NCBI GenBank assembly: GCA_041163745.1
Contig: JBEAQU010000024.1
Span: 1 to 64,000 of the forward strand
Length of the DNA: 64,000 nucleotides
Direction of reading: 5' to 3'
Source of the DNA: UBA6168 sp041163745
Lineage (GTDB): Bacteria; Bacteroidota; Bacteroidia; Chitinophagales; Saprospiraceae
Shown: positions 36,916 through 43,605 of the stretch, piece by piece
How positions within the stretch are numbered: the stretch's first letter is position 1
Layout: the number at the start of each line of letters is the position of its first letter
The notes under the pieces: model-generated
The model's database searches: none
What the model saw: only the letters and a program-made list of their open reading frames with translations
What the model was told of the DNA's origin: nothing
Program-made: the position numbers and the translations under genes

Positions 36916-37335
36916 ATGGCTTACTCTGAAAAAGTATTGGAACATTTCAAGAATCCGCGCAACGTAGGTACGCTGGACAAGAGCAAGAAGAACGTTGGTA
37001 CCGGTCTGGTCGGCGCGCCGGAATGCGGGGACGTGATGCGGCTCCAGATAGAAGTGGACGAAAATACGGGGGTCATCCAGGATGCCAAGTTCAAGACCTT
37101 CGGCTGCGGCTCAGCCATCGCATCCTCCTCGCTGGCGACCGAATGGCTGAAAGGCAAACGCATCGATGAGGCCATGCAGATCGACAATATGGACATTGTG
37201 GAAGAGTTGGCATTGCCGCCGGTGAAGATCCACTGTTCGGTATTGGCGGAAGACGCCATCAAAGCCGCGATAGCGGACTATCGGCAAAAGAACGAGACGG
37301 CGGACCAGGCATCTGCCAAGGAGCTCTCCGCCTGA
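36916..37335 (+). CDS. iscU: Iron-sulfur cluster scaffold IscU
   Basis: Scaffold on which [2Fe-2S] clusters form. The 139-residue protein starts MAYSEKVLEHFKNPRNVG, the conserved IscU N-terminus, and holds the three ligand cysteines: C37 (GAPECGDVM), C64 (FGCGSAIASSSLATEW) and C107 (KIHCSVLAEDAI). The LPPVK motif recognised by HscA in other bacteria is present as LPPVKIHC. I start it at MAYSEK, not at a Met 35 codons upstream inside the iscS tail. Confidence 0.96.
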   Translation: MAYSEKVLEHFKNPRNVGTLDKSKKNVGTGLVGAPECGDVMRLQIEVDENTGVIQDAKFKTFGCGSAIASSSLATEWLKGKRIDEAMQIDNMDIVEELALPPVKIHCSVLAEDAIKAAIADYRQKNETADQASAKELSA

Positions 37336-37352
37336 TCAAAACAGATTCGTAT

Positions 37353-37679
37353 ATGTTGTTTGTAGCGGATAGCGCCAAGTCCCAGATTGAGGAAATCAAG
37401 CGGGCAAAAGCCATTGGCAACGAATATTTCATCCGTGTGAGTGTCACCAGCGGCGGCTGTTCTGGATTGTCCTATTCCATGGATTTCGACAACGAGCAGC
37501 AGGCGAACGACCAGGTGTTCGAGGACAACGGCATGAAGATCGTGACCGATCTGAAGAGTTTTCTTTACCTTTTCAACTCCACGCTGGAATTCTCAGGCGG
37601 CTTGAACGGGAAGGGATTTTACTTCAACAACCCCAATGCAGCCCGCACATGCGGCTGTGGAGAAAGTTTTTCCGTGTAG
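37353..37679 (+). CDS. iscA: A-type iron-sulfur carrier IscA
   Basis: A 108-residue HesB/IscA/SufA-family protein that carries Fe-S clusters or iron. Its three conserved cysteines are C36 (VTSGGCSGL) and the C-terminal pair C100/C102 (TCGCGESF). It follows iscU by 17 bases in the operon. A hairpin with a T-run 63 bases after the stop can terminate the message but also lies in the leader of the next gene. Confidence 0.95.
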   Translation: MLFVADSAKSQIEEIKRAKAIGNEYFIRVSVTSGGCSGLSYSMDFDNEQQANDQVFEDNGMKIVTDLKSFLYLFNSTLEFSGGLNGKGFYFNNPNAARTCGCGESFSV

Positions 37680-37705
37680 GGAGAACATTCCCGGGTTTTA
37701 GTATT

Positions 37706-37736
37706 TTTGCAAAGTAGGTAATTTTTCATAACTTTG
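37706..37736 (+). promoter_or_regulatory. Strong Bacteroidota promoter for the heptosyltransferase gene
   Basis: TTTG (37706-37709), a spacer of exactly 19 bases, and TAACTTTG (37729-37736), the best full match to TTTG-N19-TAnnTTTG in this window. The predicted start near 37743 is the first base of the hairpin that follows. Confidence 0.6.
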
Positions 37737-37742
37737 AATTCA

Positions 37743-37774
37743 GCTCCAATGTATCTGCATTGGAGCATTTTTTT
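37743..37774 (+). terminator. Terminator-shaped hairpin abutting a start codon
   Basis: GCTCCAATG (37743-37751), loop TATCTG, CATTGGAGC (37758-37766), then A and seven T, immediately followed by the ATG of the next gene. It can end the isc transcript. From the promoter just upstream, the new transcript would begin at this stem and leave no room for a ribosome-binding site. Confidence 0.7.
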
Positions 37775-38773
37775 ATGCGTAAGGCCCTGCTGATCCAAAC
37801 CGCTTTCCTTGGGGATGTCGTCCTGGCAACGGCCTTGGTGGAAAAACTGGGGTATCAATTTCCCGGCATATCAATCGACCTGTTGGTACGCAAGGGAGCG
37901 GAACAGGTGCTGGAAGGCCATCCGAAGGTCCGTCAAGTGCTTTTGCTGGACAAAACAGCGCCGCGCTTTTCCCAATTCCTTTCTCTTGTCACTCGTATCC
38001 GAGCGGAAAGGTACGATGTGGTCATCAACCTCCAGCGATTTCTGTTCACCGGTATGTTGACCGTACTCTCCGGTGCGGGCCGTACGGTGGGGTTCGACAA
38101 GAATCCGGCATCCCGGTTTTTTCATGACCGCATACGACACCGGATCGGTATGAACGAAGCGGTCGGCGAGCCTTGGCATGAAGTTGGGCGCAATTTGTCG
38201 CTGATCGAGCCATTTACAGACGACCGGTTCTTTCACCCCAAGGTGTATCCGTCGGCGGAAGCGGAAGATCATGCCCGGTCGCTGGCTCCCTATATAACGG
38301 TCGCACCGGGATCGGTATGGGCGACCAAACGTTATCCGGCGGACAGGTGGGCGGAGTTCATCCGTCACGTTCCATGGGACCGGCGGATCCTGCTGATAGG
38401 AAGTGCTGCGGATAAAGCCCTCTGCGCCGGAATTGAAGGTGCGGCCGGTCATCCGGGCATTCTGAACCTTGCCGGCACCATGCGGCTGACGGAGACCGCC
38501 GCCTATCTGAAACACGCGGTGATGAACTACTGCCAGGATTCCGCGCCTTTGCATCTGGCGTCCGCCGTCAATGCACCTGTCACGGCGATATACTGCTCCA
38601 CCGTGCCAGCCTTTGGCTTCAGCCCCTTGTCTCACAGATCCCATATCCTGGAGACGGAGGAAGCGCTTCCGTGCCGTCCCTGCGGGCTACATGGCCTGGA
38701 CGCTTGTCCGAAGGGACATTTCCGTTGCGCGCAAATAGATCCCCGGCGACTATTGTCAAAATTGGACGGATAG
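37775..38773 (+). CDS. GT9-family (heptosyltransferase-like) glycosyltransferase
   Basis: A 332-residue GT9 enzyme of the WaaC/WaaF type, transferring an ADP-activated heptose or similar sugar to lipopolysaccharide core. MRKALLIQTAFLGDVVLATALVEKL is the conserved N-terminus, VINLQRFLFTGML the next block, and YITVAPGSVWATKRYPADRWAEF and MNYCQDSAPLHLASAVNAPVTAIY the C-terminal acceptor/donor motifs. The N-terminal ATG follows a hairpin directly; a TTG five codons upstream (37760) falls in that hairpin and is unlikely. It stands between iscA and glpK. Confidence 0.9.
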   Translation: MRKALLIQTAFLGDVVLATALVEKLGYQFPGISIDLLVRKGAEQVLEGHPKVRQVLLLDKTAPRFSQFLSLVTRIRAERYDVVINLQRFLFTGMLTVLSGAGRTVGFDKNPASRFFHDRIRHRIGMNEAVGEPWHEVGRNLSLIEPFTDDRFFHPKVYPSAEAEDHARSLAPYITVAPGSVWATKRYPADRWAEFIRHVPWDRRILLIGSAADKALCAGIEGAAGHPGILNLAGTMRLTETAAYLKHAVMNYCQDSAPLHLASAVNAPVTAIYCSTVPAFGFSPLSHRSHILETEEALPCRPCGLHGLDACPKGHFRCAQIDPRRLLSKLDG

Positions 38774-38783
38774 CCTATCTTCA
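38752..38783 (+). promoter_or_regulatory. Candidate promoter for glpK
   Basis: TTG (38753-38755), 20-base spacer, TATCTTCA (38776-38783), two mismatches from TAnnTTTG, 53 bases upstream of the ATG and starting inside the end of the preceding gene. Confidence 0.3.
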
Positions 38784-38836
38784 CCGCGGGCCCCTTCTTC
38801 CCGGACATCCGGCCCAGCACAAACAACGGTAACAAC

Positions 38837-40330
38837 ATGGAATCCTACATCCTTGCCCTGGACCAGGGCACCACCAGCTCCCGTGCGATACTGTTCGACA
38901 GACAAGGCCAGGTACATGGTGTGGCACAACAGGAGTTCACACAGCATTATCCATCACCTGGCTTGGTGGAACACGACCCGATGGAAATATGGAACAGCCA
39001 GTTGCGGGTTGCACAGGAAGTCATCCGGCAAAAAGGAGTTGCTGTACGAAACATACACGCCATCGGCATCACCAACCAACGGGAGACCACGGTCGTCTGG
39101 AACAAGGTCACAGGTGAGCCCGTACATCCAGCCATTGTATGGCAGGACCGCCGGACGGCATACATCTGCGATGAACTCAAGCAACAAGGAATGGAGGAAT
39201 ACGTCCGGTCCGCTACCGGACTGGTCATCGACGCTTACTTTTCCGGAACCAAGCTTAAGTGGATATTGGATCAGGTGCCCGACCTGAGAAAGGAAGCCGG
39301 CCGTGGCAACCTGCTGTTCGGCACCATAGACAGCTGGCTGGTGTGGAAACTGACGGGCGGGAAGGTACACGTGACGGACTATTCCAATGCAAGTAGAACC
39401 ATGCTGTTCAACATCAACACTTTGTCGTGGGATCGGCAGCTACTGGAAGCCCTGGACATTCCGGAACAGCTGCTGCCGGATGTGAAACCGTCGAGTACCG
39501 TATACGGAGAGACCGCAGCCGGCCTTTTCGGGGCCGCCATCCCGATCGCAGGCATGGCGGGCGACCAGCAGGCTGCTTTGTTCGGACAGGCTTGTTTCCA
39601 GCACGGCATGGCGAAGAATACCTACGGAACCGGCTGCTTCATGCTGATGAATACAGGAGAAAAGCCGGTGCAATCCAGCAACGGATTGCTGACGACCATA
39701 GCATGGGGGCTGGACGGCAAGGTCCACTATGCGCTGGAGGGAAGCGTCTTCATCGCCGGTGCGGCTGTCCAATGGCTTCGGGACGGCATCAAACTGCTCG
39801 ACGATGCAGCGGATTCAGCTTATTTTGCCCAAAAAGTTCCGGATACCGGCGGCGTCTACCTCGTACCTGCTTTTGCCGGTCTCGGCGCCCCCCATTGGGA
39901 TATGTACGCCAGAGGTGGGCTGCTGGGTCTTACCCGCGGAACCGGTATTCCGCATATCATCCGGGCCACCCTGGAATCCATAGCTTACCAGACCAAGGAC
40001 GTACTGACCGCCATGCAACAGGACGCCAATCTACCCTTGCAATCGCTTCGGGTGGACGGGGGCGCCGCTGCCAACGACTTCCTGATGCAGTTCCAGGCGG
40101 ACATTCTCTCCGTCTCCGTCGAGCGGCCGGCGGTGCTGGAAACAACGGCCTTGGGAGCCGCTTATCTGGCAGGGTTGGCGGTAGGGCTCTGGAACAAGGA
40201 TGATCTGGCGGGCAATTGGCAATCTCAGCACAGATTCGAGCCGGACATGCCTGCGGAGCGGCGTGACAAGCTGTATCGTGGATGGCTCAAGGCCCTGGAG
40301 CGCTGCAAGCAATGGGAAGATCCGGGTTGA
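38837..40330 (+). CDS. glpK: Glycerol kinase
   Basis: FGGY-family kinase forming sn-glycerol 3-phosphate from glycerol and ATP. The 497-residue protein has ALDQGTTSSRAILFD at residue 7, GITNQRETTVVWN, the FGGY signatures YSNASRTMLFNI and GDQQAALFGQACF, LGAPHWDMYARGGLLGLTRG and the ATP-binding DGGAAANDFLMQFQADIL near residue 410. Length is standard. No glpF or glpD gene is adjacent. Confidence 0.97.
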   Translation: MESYILALDQGTTSSRAILFDRQGQVHGVAQQEFTQHYPSPGLVEHDPMEIWNSQLRVAQEVIRQKGVAVRNIHAIGITNQRETTVVWNKVTGEPVHPAIVWQDRRTAYICDELKQQGMEEYVRSATGLVIDAYFSGTKLKWILDQVPDLRKEAGRGNLLFGTIDSWLVWKLTGGKVHVTDYSNASRTMLFNINTLSWDRQLLEALDIPEQLLPDVKPSSTVYGETAAGLFGAAIPIAGMAGDQQAALFGQACFQHGMAKNTYGTGCFMLMNTGEKPVQSSNGLLTTIAWGLDGKVHYALEGSVFIAGAAVQWLRDGIKLLDDAADSAYFAQKVPDTGGVYLVPAFAGLGAPHWDMYARGGLLGLTRGTGIPHIIRATLESIAYQTKDVLTAMQQDANLPLQSLRVDGGAAANDFLMQFQADILSVSVERPAVLETTALGAAYLAGLAVGLWNKDDLAGNWQSQHRFEPDMPAERRDKLYRGWLKALERCKQWEDPG

Positions 40331-40630
40331 GCTCCTTGAATCCAGGACGGTGGAAGAAGCGTAGGGACCATGGTCTTACTGCCGGGTCTGGTCCTTTCCT
40401 TCGACTGGCAGGTTCCTTTCGCTTCGTACGCAGCGGGTAGCAGATTCGGTTTCCAGGCTGGCTTCATTACGCAGCAATCAGAATAATAATCTGCATTTAA
40501 AATAAAATAAGCATAATGTTCCGGATATGGTAACAACCGGAAATATTCCCCTGAAAAAAGCTGCATCCACAGGGAAAGATTCTTGATTATGGCATAGATT
40601 TGTAGTCAGACAAACAAACTTCACCTGACT
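40331..40630. other. Intergenic region before the small exported protein
   Basis: Besides the -7 element at 40595-40602 I see only a weak GGACCA/TGGTCC repeat near 40357-40386. No coding sequence. Confidence 0.45.
40595..40602 (+). promoter_or_regulatory. -7 element for the small exported protein gene
   Basis: TAGATTTG, an exact TAnnTTTG match, 29 bases upstream of the ATG. Confidence 0.4.
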
Positions 40631-41035
40631 ATGACGACAAAGAAAGGGATGCTTGCGGTTGCCATCGTAGGATCGATTACGTGCGGCAAGGCGTATGCTC
40701 AAATATCTTCCGAAGCGTTCTTTCCATCCGGTTCGATAGCCGTCGCTGAGACAGGTGCCGACGAATTGTTGGAGATCAACGGATCCAGTTGGACATTCTA
40801 CCTGGATTCAGCGGAGCGGAAATGTTACATCGATTTCGAAACCATCAGTGTCAATCTCGACGAGATTGAGGTCAAGGATGCGACAGGCAACCGAATCCAC
40901 GCGGCACAGGTTTGGAACCTGCCGGTGGACACTATTTATGAAGTGGATATGAAAGGATGGAAACCGGGCAGGTATTTTGTTTCCCTTCATTCGATAACGG
41001 GTGTCATCCGGAAGGAATTGTATCTGGCGGACTGA
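40631..41035 (+). CDS. Small exported beta-sandwich protein
   Basis: A 134-residue protein with a signal peptide ending GKAYAQ. The mature part is all-beta by appearance; the last 70 residues (LDEIEVKDATGNRIHAA, then VDMKGWKPGRYFVSLHSITG and RKELYLAD) read like a type IX secretion type-A sorting domain, which usually closes as LPAGxYxVxxxxxxxxxxxKxxx. Here it occurs almost alone, without a large cargo domain. It may be a small envelope protein, or an isolated sorting-domain fold. It converges on porT with about 170 bases between. Confidence 0.6.
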   Translation: MTTKKGMLAVAIVGSITCGKAYAQISSEAFFPSGSIAVAETGADELLEINGSSWTFYLDSAERKCYIDFETISVNLDEIEVKDATGNRIHAAQVWNLPVDTIYEVDMKGWKPGRYFVSLHSITGVIRKELYLAD

Positions 41036-41137
41036 GTCGTCCGAATCATCCATCAAAGACCAAGTTCAGCTTTGTGGAGTCAGCCTCAAATGCTGTCCTA
41101 TGAGGAGTACCCAGTGACTAGGGAAGGTGCCTTCAGT

Positions 41138-41153
41138 CCCATGCGGGCATGGG
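41138..41153. terminator. Possible weak terminator between convergent genes
   Basis: CCCATG-CGGG-CATGGG forms a 6-bp stem with a 4-base loop, followed on the plus strand by CTTCTTG. The T-run is poor, so only a weak terminator can be suggested. Confidence 0.3.
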
Positions 41154-41204
41154 CTTCTTGTGCCGCTTGCGGACCAAAGTCGAGTATGTTCGGTTCACGC
41201 CAGA

Positions 41205-41945
41205 TCACCCCTCGAAATGCAAGGAAAGCGTGAATGTGCGGGAAAGCACCTTGTCGATGATGCTGGACTCTTCCAGGCTTTTGTCGAATATGAGGATGTT
41301 GTTGAATCCGTGGGAGTATTTGATTTCCGGAGAGAAGATGAAATACGGCAGGAAGAACTGAATACCGGAACCAATTTCGAATGCAAAGTCGTTCGGAGCG
41401 ATCTTAACGAGTGACTCCGCTTGTCTGGACCGGGAGTCACTGGCCACATCGAAAGCGTATTTCACGCCGGCCAGGACGAAGAGGCGCAGGTCGTTGTACG
41501 GATCGGACTTGTAACGGACATGGAAAGGCATTTCCACGAATACAGATTCGAAACGCTTGGCGAAAGGACGTCTGTCGATGTTCGTCGGCGCATAGTTGAT
41601 ATTGCGCTCGGCAAAGGAGAGGGTAGGCAGGAAGCGGATGTCGAAATAATCGCCTATTTTAAGATTCGTCACTATACCGAGGTTGAACCCTGGCCCGTTG
41701 ATGGATTCGACGAGTCTTATGCTGTCGGACCGAACGAATTCACGGGATTGGAACACTTTGAAATTGGAAGCATTGTAGGCAAGGGTAATACCGAAGTAAT
41801 AAGGCTTCTGATTGAAATCCAAGAAATTATAATTTCCTCTCGCAGTTTGGGCCCCCAGTTGGGGCTGAAAGACCAGGCAGCAGCCAACCGCCAGCACACC
41901 TAATAACAGCCTTTTCAAATCGAAGCGGGAATCCGGAAGCATCAT
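41205..41945 (-). CDS. porT: PorT-type outer-membrane protein of the type IX secretion system
   Basis: A 246-residue barrel protein with a signal peptide (KRLLLGVLAVGCCLVF, cleavage after QLGAQ). GIVTNLKIGDYFDIRFLPTLSFAERNINY and EMPFHVRYKSDPYNDLRLFVLAGVKYAFDV match the PorT pattern. PorT is required for type IX secretion and gliding in Bacteroidota. It lies 130 bases downstream of ubiE on the same strand, the usual arrangement of these two genes in the phylum, which supports the call. A much longer reading frame starting at 42227 runs back through the ubiE 3' end and was not used; ATG at 41945 (or 41942) precedes the signal peptide. Confidence 0.85.
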   Translation of the reverse strand: MMLPDSRFDLKRLLLGVLAVGCCLVFQPQLGAQTARGNYNFLDFNQKPYYFGITLAYNASNFKVFQSREFVRSDSIRLVESINGPGFNLGIVTNLKIGDYFDIRFLPTLSFAERNINYAPTNIDRRPFAKRFESVFVEMPFHVRYKSDPYNDLRLFVLAGVKYAFDVASDSRSRQAESLVKIAPNDFAFEIGSGIQFFLPYFIFSPEIKYSHGFNNILIFDKSLEESSIIDKVLSRTFTLSLHFEG

Positions 41946-42075
41946 CTGCAGCAAGCTTGGTAGGGTAGTGGTAACCCCGATTTTAGGAATAAGAACGAAG
42001 CTCTTCGAGGAATGTTGCGCATCCCGGCCAAGCGGAGCGCCATTCGGGAAGTCACTTGAACAGCACCGGAAAAAA

Positions 42076-42822
42076 TCACTTCTCGGACAAATACAAAGTA
42101 CAGATCCCGAGGGTGAAGGGATGCGCGCTGCTGTTTCGGAATCCTGTTTCCCGAAGAATGTCCAGCATACGTTCACCATCCGGAAAGGCCTGGACGGATT
42201 CATACAGATAACGATATGCACGATCATCCCGTGACGTCAGCTTACCGATGACCGGCAACAGAAATCGGAAGTAAAGTTGGTAGAGCTGGCTGAAAGGGAA
42301 GACACGCGGACGGGAGAATTCAAGGATCGCCACGGTTCCGCCGGGTTTGGTGACGCGATGCATTTCCGCCAGACCGATGCGCAGATTCTCGAAATTTCGC
42401 ACACCAAAGGCAGCGGTGACCGCGTCGAAGGATTGGTCGGGAAAACCGATCTGTTCACTGTCGCCGCTCAGCAGGGTTATTTGGTCGCTCAGTTTCTTGT
42501 CTCTCAGTTTGCGACGACCAATGTCCAGCATTTCCACGGATATGTCGATACCGGTGACCTGGGTGTCCGGCAGTTGCCTGGCTGCCTCGATTGCGAGATC
42601 CGCGGTTCCGGTAGCGACATCCAGCAAGCGCTGGACGGAGGGGTTGCGCTGGCGAAGCCGACGGATGGTGTCCTTACGCCACTTGATGTCTATGCCGAGG
42701 GAGAGCAAATGATTTAGAAAATCGTACCACGGGGCAATCTTGTTGAACATGCCCGAAACCTGTGTTTTCTTGGGCTGGTCCAAGCCTGCATAGGGTTTTA
42801 TCCGTTGATGGTCCAAGGACAT
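42076..42822 (-). CDS. ubiE: Demethylmenaquinone methyltransferase UbiE/MenG
   Basis: AdoMet-dependent methyltransferase making menaquinone. The 248-residue protein has MFNKIAPWYDFLNHLLSLGIDIKWR, the AdoMet-binding LLDVATGTADLAIEAA (motif I, about residue 67), AFGVRNFENL and the C-terminal LYQLYFRFLLPVIG and AYRYLYESVQAFPDG, all characteristic of UbiE/MenG. It is the first gene of the ubiE-porT pair, with TAACTTTG at 42846-42853 as its -7 element. Confidence 0.95.
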   Translation of the reverse strand: MSLDHQRIKPYAGLDQPKKTQVSGMFNKIAPWYDFLNHLLSLGIDIKWRKDTIRRLRQRNPSVQRLLDVATGTADLAIEAARQLPDTQVTGIDISVEMLDIGRRKLRDKKLSDQITLLSGDSEQIGFPDQSFDAVTAAFGVRNFENLRIGLAEMHRVTKPGGTVAILEFSRPRVFPFSQLYQLYFRFLLPVIGKLTSRDDRAYRYLYESVQAFPDGERMLDILRETGFRNSSAHPFTLGICTLYLSEK

Positions 42823-42845
42823 GAGCGTTGATTTGATTTGTCGGG

Positions 42846-42853
42846 CAAAGTTA
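42846..42853 (-). promoter_or_regulatory. -7 element for ubiE-porT
   Basis: Minus strand TAACTTTG, an exact TAnnTTTG match, 24 bases upstream of the ubiE ATG. Confidence 0.5.
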
Positions 42854-43010
42854 CATAACTAGCGGCAATGGGACGGGATAGGATTTACCAGGCAATTTCA
42901 CGGGAGCAACAGCAGGGGATGGTATGGTTGCCAAGTTTTGAGGACAAGAACGTCCGGACAGCGTAACTCCGAATCCTTACTTAACATAATATAAATTATA
43001 GTGTTTATGA

Positions 43011-43148
43011 ATGCCGCTTTTTGCGTTTATCGGTTTAGCAACTACTTTTGGGATTTTAGTGTGTTATGGCAAGGATATTCTTGTTGGGCCTCATGTTGCC
43101 GAGGGATTCACTACTTTCAAGGATCATGACTCATTGAAAGGAACATAG
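43011..43148 (+). CDS. Possible 45-residue membrane microprotein
   Basis: ATG to TAG gives MPLFAFIGLATTFGILVCYG, one membrane-spanning helix, followed by KDILVGPHVAEGFTTFKDH and a short polar tail. No clear ribosome-binding site, and a second frame starting three bases earlier (43008) is also open, so it may be chance in AT-rich DNA. Confidence 0.25.
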   Translation: MPLFAFIGLATTFGILVCYGKDILVGPHVAEGFTTFKDHDSLKGT

Positions 43149-43342
43149 ATGGATATCCATGTCGGCGGAGTTCGTCTGCCTTTCCTTGTGACTGCCGCTT
43201 CGCCATTTTTGAATAAGCCGAGGTGGTCGGCATTCCGCGTGTGATCTTTCCAAGAATTTGATCTTTTTCTTTCGTTTTAAAATCATTTCTTGCTGTTAAT
43301 CATATTGTTGTACAAAATACTTGGCAATTGTTTCATGACTTA

Positions 43343-43412
43343 CCCACCCTATCCCATTATTTTTCTCAAATATTTTTATATTGAGAAAATTACGGAGGAG
43401 TATAATATAATC
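43343..43412 (+). repeat. Leader-like repeat, copy A
   Basis: Order of elements: a C-rich tract (CCCACCCTATCCC), T-run, AAATATTTTT, a variable stretch, GAAAA and CGGAGGAGTA. Copy B (43532-43602) has the same elements in the same order just before a start codon. In copy A the position of the ATG reads ATAAT, so it may be a decayed gene start. Confidence 0.45.
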
Positions 43413-43431
43413 TTGATTTTTTTGTGTCGCC

Positions 43432-43599
43432 ATGAAGATTGACATCCTGACAGAAAGGCAGATCATGTTGCGGTGGGATCATTACAGCTTTAGCCGTCCC
43501 GTCATGGGTAATTTTTGTTTTTTGCTTAATTTTCCCTCCCCTACCCTGCACGTTTTTTTTTTGAAATATTTTTTAGCGGCGAAAAAGCCGGAGGAGTAA
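43432..43599 (+). CDS. Possible 55-residue leader peptide
   Basis: An ATG at 43432 opens MKIDILTERQIMLRWDHYSF and closes at TAA 43597-43599, whose last two sense codons (GAG GAG) overlap the GGAGGAG ribosome-binding site of the next gene, 6 bases before its ATG. This geometry would permit translational coupling. Composition is not convincing and no family is recognised. Confidence 0.25.
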   Translation: MKIDILTERQIMLRWDHYSFSRPVMGNFCFLLNFPSPTLHVFFLKYFLAAKKPEE

Positions 43600-43602
43600 A
43601 TA
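43532..43602 (+). repeat. Leader-like repeat, copy B, containing an unusual Shine-Dalgarno sequence
   Basis: Same order of elements as copy A: C-rich tract, T-run, AAATATTTTT, GAAAA, CGGAGGAGTA. CGGC-GAAAAA-GCCG can form a small stem just before the GGAGGAG, which sits 9 bases upstream of the ATG at 43606. Strong Shine-Dalgarno sequences are uncommon in Bacteroidota. Confidence 0.5.
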
Positions 43603-43605
43603 AAT

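Larger units (their letters stand above)
42823..43605. other. Long AT-rich intergenic region with a duplicated leader
   Basis: From about 42960 the sequence is far richer in A and T than the neighbouring genes. It holds the ubiE -7 element, two short open frames of doubtful status (43011-43148 and 43432-43599), and two related leader-like blocks (43343-43412 and 43532-43602). No homology to a mobile element was recognised. Confidence 0.55.

Noticed and set aside
37760..37774. TTG start five codons upstream of the heptosyltransferase ATG
   Set aside because: It lies in the hairpin's 3' arm and gives an N-terminus (MEHFF) not seen in GT9 proteins.
41946..42227. N-terminal extension of PorT to an ATG at 42227
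   Set aside because: It would overlap the 3' end of ubiE and place the signal peptide 95 residues into the protein.
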